Below, in pieces: positions 9,301 through 11,190 of a DNA stretch of 11,190 nt (position 1 is its first letter; each line of letters begins with the position of its first letter). The notes under the pieces are model-generated. The model was given only the letters and a program-made list of their open reading frames with translations. It did not search any database and was not told where the DNA came from. Position numbers and translations under genes: made by a program. This DNA comes from Echinococcus granulosus (lineage: Eukaryota > Platyhelminthes > Cestoda > Cyclophyllidea > Taeniidae), in the NCBI RefSeq assembly GCF_000524195.1, contig NW_020170553.1, positions 7,838 through 19,027 of the forward strand, read 5' to 3'.

Positions 9301-10608
9301 CGTGGAGATTTGGTCTAACTTCACCAGTAAATATTCCTTTTCCAATGAAGTCCATTTCTCCGTTTAATATATAAATAGGCCATAATAAGTCCGTTAGTTA
9401 TATAATAAAAAGCTTTATGTAAGAACATGAAAATATTCAATTTAGATGAGTAGGGATAGGAGTCGCGGGGTAAAGAGGTGCGTGCCTACCCTTCATCATG
9501 TACACGAAACTGCCATAACATGGTAGCATTTTTCCCTTGAACGAAGTAATCGTCTAGAGACAACCAATGGTATGTTTTCTCTCCCAAAATAACGTAGGAA
9601 TACTAATGCCACATTGCACTGCATATCAGACACACTACCAGACAGAGACAGGCAGCCAGTCGGTCTTTCGGTCCGTCGGTGAACAAAAAAATCCTTCTTG
9701 ATGTCGTGTTTATGCGGTACAAAGTAGGGAGCAGCCAGATAATAGTCCTTGAAGATTCTTGTCTCTCATCTGTTACTGCGAGACATACATAGGTGGGAGC
9801 GAATCGCTCAGCTTGCCCTCCACAACTATTCTCCCTCTCCTTTTTACATCAGCACCAACTGCACATTTTGGTGCCAATCACATGATACACGCCTGAAAGC
9901 GTCCTTCCACTAGCACCAATACTGACAATTTACTTTCTCCACACTATAGTGTGGGTGTTTCCAAACTCAGATTACCTCTGTTCAGGCAATGCCTCTTTGA
10001 AATAGTTCTGTTTGGGAATTCGTTCTCTCCTCGCTTGTCGCATTTTCTTCAACCACCTATGTTCAGGGCAGACAAGAAATTTCTCGGTTCACAAAGTAGT
10101 AGACGAGCTCAAACCAGCCAAAATTTGGTGGCATGAGAGTTGAGAGTAAGAGGAGGTTAGCAAAAACTACAATTATACTGTAGCACACCTCTACAAGTCG
10201 CCGCATGTTACCCATAGCCAGCCCAATGAGCCAGTCACAGCACAGATTCTCTTTAAATTCGGCATTTGTCTACGGTGGTTGAAGACAAGATTAGAGGTTC
10301 ATTTCAAGGGTTTAAATACTTTTAGTTCTGCCATGGCATTAAACGAACGATTATCATGCATCTCAAATGCATCGGTTGCTGAAGCGAAAATCGGTGGACC
10401 TACTAGGGATAAAGTCCTTCGGTGTGGAAGTTGGCGAATTCAATGAGCACTTTGCGACCAGGTGGAGCCACAAAACGGAAGAGACATCGACTGCCTGGAG
10501 TGAGTGAGGCTGGCCACCCGGGACTGTGAAACACTCCCGATGTCTCCGAGTCAATCATCACCTCCGAGGTGCCGGGACCGCATGTGAATGCCGGTGGAAG
10601 TAAGGTGT
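34..10608 (-). CDS. Multi-CUB-domain protein, SOL-1 (suppressor of lurcher)-like; seven exons, 5' partial
   Basis: Spliced gene: join 10608-10404, 8769-8432, 8352-8058, 5415-5156, 3975-3759, 1469-1141, 347-34 on the minus strand. The joined frame is open for about 652 residues (residue 1 = the split codon at 10608). CUB cysteine pairs by position: C10/C42 and C70/C129 (CUB1), C221/C253 and C281/C305 (CUB2), C368/C405 and C440/C499 (CUB3), C562/C594 (CUB4, partial). CUB domains are extracellular beta-sandwich binding modules. Four in a row, without EGF, LDLa, sushi or protease domains, fits SOL-1, which in nematodes modulates AMPA-type glutamate receptors at the synapse; that role here is inferred from family. 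N-glycosylation sequons occur at N173, N529 and N591. Signal peptide and any transmembrane segment lie outside the window or are absent. CUB assignment is very sure, SOL-1 moderately so; alternatives are Neto-like or another multi-CUB secreted protein. Confidence 0.85.
480..724. other. GC-rich block of unknown nature in intron 6
   Basis: This block is visibly richer in G and C than the A/T-leaning sequence on either side. One minus-strand frame is open across 724-482, and another carries only two stops over the same span. No domain is recognised in any frame. It could be a fragment of a dispersed repeat or retroelement, or the decayed continuation of the exon-like block next to it. Confidence 0.3.
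741..890 (-). other. Possible cassette, alternative-end or decayed exon inside intron 6
   Basis: A strong acceptor, GGCTCCTCTACAG, precedes a 150-base block ending GAG|GTTTAA. Read from the first base after AG it is open (50 codons) with cysteines spaced C-x34-C, close to the C-x31-C of CUB4. Read in the phase left by exon 6 it gives about 16 residues and then TGA at 843-841. Its acceptor core CTCCTCTACAG is identical to that of exon 7, and some bases just inside the two exons also match. It could be a rare alternative 3' end, a poison exon, or a decayed copy of exon 7's start; no function is claimed. Confidence 0.3.
1141..1469 (-). CDS. Exon 6: second half of CUB3
   Basis: The acceptor is a long T-run ending TTTTCATAG; its first A completes AA|A (Lys439). 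CSYGHMAVYGARI (440-452) is the third-cysteine strand. The acidic residue normally three places after this cysteine is Gly443, so calcium binding by this domain is doubtful. A loop rich in glycine, threonine and proline (about 470-496) precedes VWCGDH (497-502) with the fourth cysteine, then SLGSTLALRFNASG (519-532, sequon N529) and the closing strand RFQVFYKFVS (539-548). The donor TATCAG|GTGAAT is phase 1. The open frame runs on past the donor into the intron for a further stretch, but the CUB fold ends here and the phase fits exon 7. Confidence 0.9.
2321..2366. repeat. Degenerate GATTGACY-type simple repeat
   Basis: Repeated GATTGAC, GACTG, CCGATTG and CCGACC units in about 46 bases form an imperfect tetranucleotide-derived tract. 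Similar material recurs at 6431-6480 and, in GTCGGT/TCGGTC form, at 9627-9680. Confidence 0.6.
2411..2495. repeat. C/A/T-rich, G-poor low-complexity stretch
   Basis: Runs such as GCCCAGCCCACCACAGCCCA and CCATCCCTTTCCAC dominate, with very few G residues on the plus strand. It is not a clean tandem repeat and looks like old, diverged low-complexity DNA within intron 5. Confidence 0.5.
3759..3975 (-). CDS. Exon 5: first half of CUB3 (no ATG; found by splice phase)
   Basis: The acceptor AACTTGTTTTAG precedes AG, completing G|AG (Glu367). CUB3 then opens with CDFAIRSGGK (368-377), a lysine/glutamate-rich loop, LLNFYYSMTLPPSHTC (390-405) with the second cysteine, and the strand TFFFLGRHERQKVETI (406-421). 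The usual G-x-x-SP-x-YP signature is eroded here (FYYSMTLPP instead), typical of divergent CUBs. The donor is AACAA|GTAGGC, phase 2; the frame would reach TAG immediately otherwise. The third cysteine comes with exon 6. Confidence 0.88.
3976..5155 (-). other. Intron 4 (phase 1), 1180 bp
   Basis: It lies between CUB2 and CUB3, with donor GTGAGT and acceptor TTTTAG. It holds the G/T-rich low-complexity tract at about 4320-4483 and a small imperfect inverted motif near 4951-4969 (GTCGGT...ACCGAC). No coding segment is recognised in it. Confidence 0.85.
4320..4483. repeat. G/T/A-rich, C-poor low-complexity tract
   Basis: The plus strand is built from variations of GTGGAG, GATGAGATG and GAGTGGTGAATGGTGAG with few cytosines over about 160 bases. 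The units are too varied for a satellite; it reads as a cryptic purine/GT-biased tract inside intron 4. Confidence 0.55.
5156..5415 (-). CDS. Exon 4: second half of CUB2 (no ATG; found by splice phase)
   Basis: The acceptor TCATCCTTTCAG precedes G, which completes GC|G (Ala280). The next residues, CSTDYIQFFDGNN (281-293), are a textbook CUB third-cysteine motif with D284. RICGEQ (303-308) supplies the fourth cysteine, SSLTMIFVT (318-326) a core strand, and YRGFRISYQF (338-347) the closing strand. A charged tail, AAFKEKHILGT (356-366), links to CUB3. The donor ACGG|GTGAGT is near-consensus, phase 1. The frame is open throughout and lies 2.6 kb from exon 3. Confidence 0.92.
6431..6480. repeat. 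Degenerate GACT/GACC-type simple repeat
   Basis: TACCGACGAACCGACTGATG followed by GGACTCATTGAACGACTAAC shows repeated CGAC/GACT/GACC units with substitutions. It is the same flavour as the tract at 2321-2366. Confidence 0.55.
7457..7473. repeat. Short TG microsatellite
   Basis: TGTGTATGTGTGTGTGG, an interrupted (TG)n run inside intron 3. Confidence 0.7.
8058..8352 (-). CDS. Exon 3: CUB1-CUB2 linker and first half of CUB2
   Basis: The acceptor TTTACGTAG precedes two bases that complete G|AT (Asp182). A basic linker of about 38 residues (183-220, with SRKHENAKKA at 205-214) leads into CUB2: C221, G236-E-F-V-S-P241, A-Y-P244-G-F, C253 and the strand NQRISVEI (262-269). The donor is GC|GTAAGA, phase 2. 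Read alone, the upstream intron adds a hydrophobic run that imitates a signal peptide, but it starts with TTG, not ATG, and the splice phase fits exon 2 exactly, so this is an internal exon. Confidence 0.92.
8353..8431 (-). other. Intron 2 (phase 1), 79 bp mini-intron
   Basis: GTGGGT donor and TTTACGTAG acceptor, only 79 bases apart, between CUB1 and the CUB1-CUB2 linker. Removing it joins GFNGTFKIIPD to DLYYPGK in one frame; retaining it would end translation within the intron. Confidence 0.88.
8432..8769 (-). CDS. Exon 2: second half of CUB1, with an insertion
   Basis: The acceptor CTCCCTGCAAAG follows a T/GT-rich tract. The first T completes TA|T (Tyr69), so the joined protein reads LYP-Y-CHKDFLDVY. 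C70 and D73 are the usual CUB third cysteine and following acidic residue; RFCG (127-130) gives the fourth cysteine; REVILDFF (149-156) and GFNGTFKI (171-178) are the last strands, with a sequon at N173. Between DVY and LLGRFCG lie about 45 extra residues (82-123), glutamine- and threonine-rich and then hydrophobic. C143 has no obvious partner. The donor is GATG|GTGGGT, phase 1. Confidence 0.92.
8770..10403 (-). other. Intron 1 of window (phase 2), 1634 bp
   Basis: It interrupts CUB1 directly before its third cysteine; donor GTAGGT, acceptor CTCCCTGCAAAG. Inside are a degenerate tetranucleotide tract (9627-9680) and a 106-codon ATG-initiated minus-strand frame (9355-9035) without a recognisable domain. 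The plus-strand frames crossing 8532-9016 are antisense shadows of exon 2. Confidence 0.85.
9627..9680. repeat. Degenerate CAGACA / GTCGGT simple repeat
   Basis: CAGACA and GACAGG units pass into CAGTCGGTCTTTCGGTCCGT. It is a diverged tetranucleotide-type tract, in part the complement of the GACC units seen at 2321-2366 and 6431-6480. Confidence 0.5.
10404..10608 (-). CDS. Exon 1 of window: first half of CUB1
   Basis: Residues 2-68 plus split codons at both ends. The acceptor is CTCACAG, giving a phase 1 start; the donor is CTA|GTAGGT, phase 2. CUB hallmarks are C10, the G-x-F-H-S-P-G-W-P stretch at 25-33, C42, the hydrophobic strand FRFVAPPGRKVLIEF (44-58) and the F-x-x-F turn at 58-61. The frame meets TAG one base past the exon end, so a splice is required. 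No start methionine with a leader is seen upstream in frame, and the phase 1 acceptor implies at least one more 5' exon, which should hold the signal peptide. Confidence 0.88.
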
Positions 10609-11190
10609 CTGTGAGATTGAACGAATGAAATAATTGGCAAATTAGGTACCTTGACCTGAGTACCTGATTATAAAGTGTTCTGACTGTCTCCATTGGCGTC
10701 AGTCTGCATTGTATTGTGTTATGGGTACTGCTCATGTCATTTATAGCCCTTGGTGTAAATGGGGATTGGAACAACATTTCCTCCTCCCTAAAGGGTTTGC
10801 GGTAGGATCACAGTGTAAACATTTCCCAGGTGGTTTATTTTAGCTGAACCCGCCATTGATGCATATTTAAATAGAAAAGTGGGTGTGAGCGGTGAATGTT
10901 TGAAACAAAAGCCTTCCACTGGAGCCGAGATCAGCCATAACTAATACAAGCACTTTATTCCAAGTGGAAATGCAAAAGATGGCACACAAGTTTTCTTGAC
11001 CTACTGAACTTTTCTCAAATTTTGTCAGTATTAATTGCAGGGGCAATTCGAAATTGCTGAAATATCTCCAGCACACACAATCACTCTCATCATAGCTCAG
11101 AATTGAGCAACCGAGTAAAAAGTTGAAATGCCTTAAGATGGCAATCCTCATCATCCCATGGTGCGATTTCAGAATAATTTCTTTCGACCT
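10609..11190 (-). other. 3' part of the intron upstream of exon 1
   Basis: This is the sequence before the phase 1 acceptor at 10610-10609. I see no exon with a fitting phase 1 donor. A frame starting ATG at 11154 begins with a mildly hydrophobic stretch, but I found no phase 1 donor that would connect it to exon 1, so the 5' exons are taken to lie beyond the window. Confidence 0.6.

Noticed and set aside
10403..10777. Extension of exon 1 upstream to an in-frame start at 10777
   Set aside because: The added residues look like neither CUB nor leader, and CTCACAG at 10615-10609 is a good acceptor that gives the same phase as every other domain border.
10867..11154. ATG frame with a mildly hydrophobic start as the signal-peptide exon
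   Set aside because: No phase 1 donor was found that would join it to the phase 1 acceptor of exon 1; the hydrophobic run is short and interrupted.
1..11190. tRNA, rRNA, CRISPR array, insertion sequence, bacterial operon or viral genes
   Set aside because: I saw no cloverleaf, no regular repeat-spacer pattern, no terminal inverted repeats with a transposase, and no closely packed intact frames. The window reads as intron-rich animal DNA.

Overview
The window is eukaryotic, from an animal genome. It holds the middle and 3' part of one multi-exon gene on the minus strand, split by introns of 79 bp to about 2.6 kb, with no operon-like packing. I read seven coding exons. Joined in transcript order (high to low coordinates) they are 10608-10404, 8769-8432, 8352-8058, 5415-5156, 3975-3759, 1469-1141 and 347-34. 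Every junction has GT...AG borders and the reading phase is kept across all six introns. Together they encode about 652 residues, the first one split with an upstream exon outside the window.

The protein is a string of CUB domains: three complete (CUB1 = exons 1+2, CUB2 = 3+4, CUB3 = 5+6) and the first half or more of a fourth (exon 7). The run of four divergent CUB domains, the DFLDVY / LLGRFCG / GFNGTF style of CUB1, and a KFVSDYGI-like link between CUB3 and CUB4 fit best with SOL-1 (suppressor of lurcher), an extracellular partner of AMPA-type glutamate receptors with four CUB domains. Neto-like or another multi-CUB protein remains possible. The signal peptide exon and any transmembrane segment are not in the window.

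Gene structure is very regular. Introns between domains are all phase 1, and introns inside domains are all phase 2 and lie directly before the third domain cysteine. Exons 4 and 5 start with no methionine and are found only from the splice sites and the CUB pattern.

Layout: 11190-10609 upstream intron; 10608-10404 exon 1; 1.6 kb intron; 8769-8058 exons 2 and 3 with a 79 bp intron; 2.6 kb intron; 5415-5156 exon 4; 1.2 kb intron; 3975-3759 exon 5; 2.3 kb intron; 1469-1141 exon 6; 0.8 kb intron with a possible decayed or cassette exon at 890-741 and a GC-rich patch at about 480-724; 347-34 exon 7, followed by TGA and an AATAAA. The introns carry degenerate GACT/GACC-type tetranucleotide tracts, strand-biased low-complexity stretches and a short TG run.

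A flatworm, possibly a tapeworm, is my best guess for the source. It rests on the intron-size mixture, the base composition and the repeat flavour, and is inference only.
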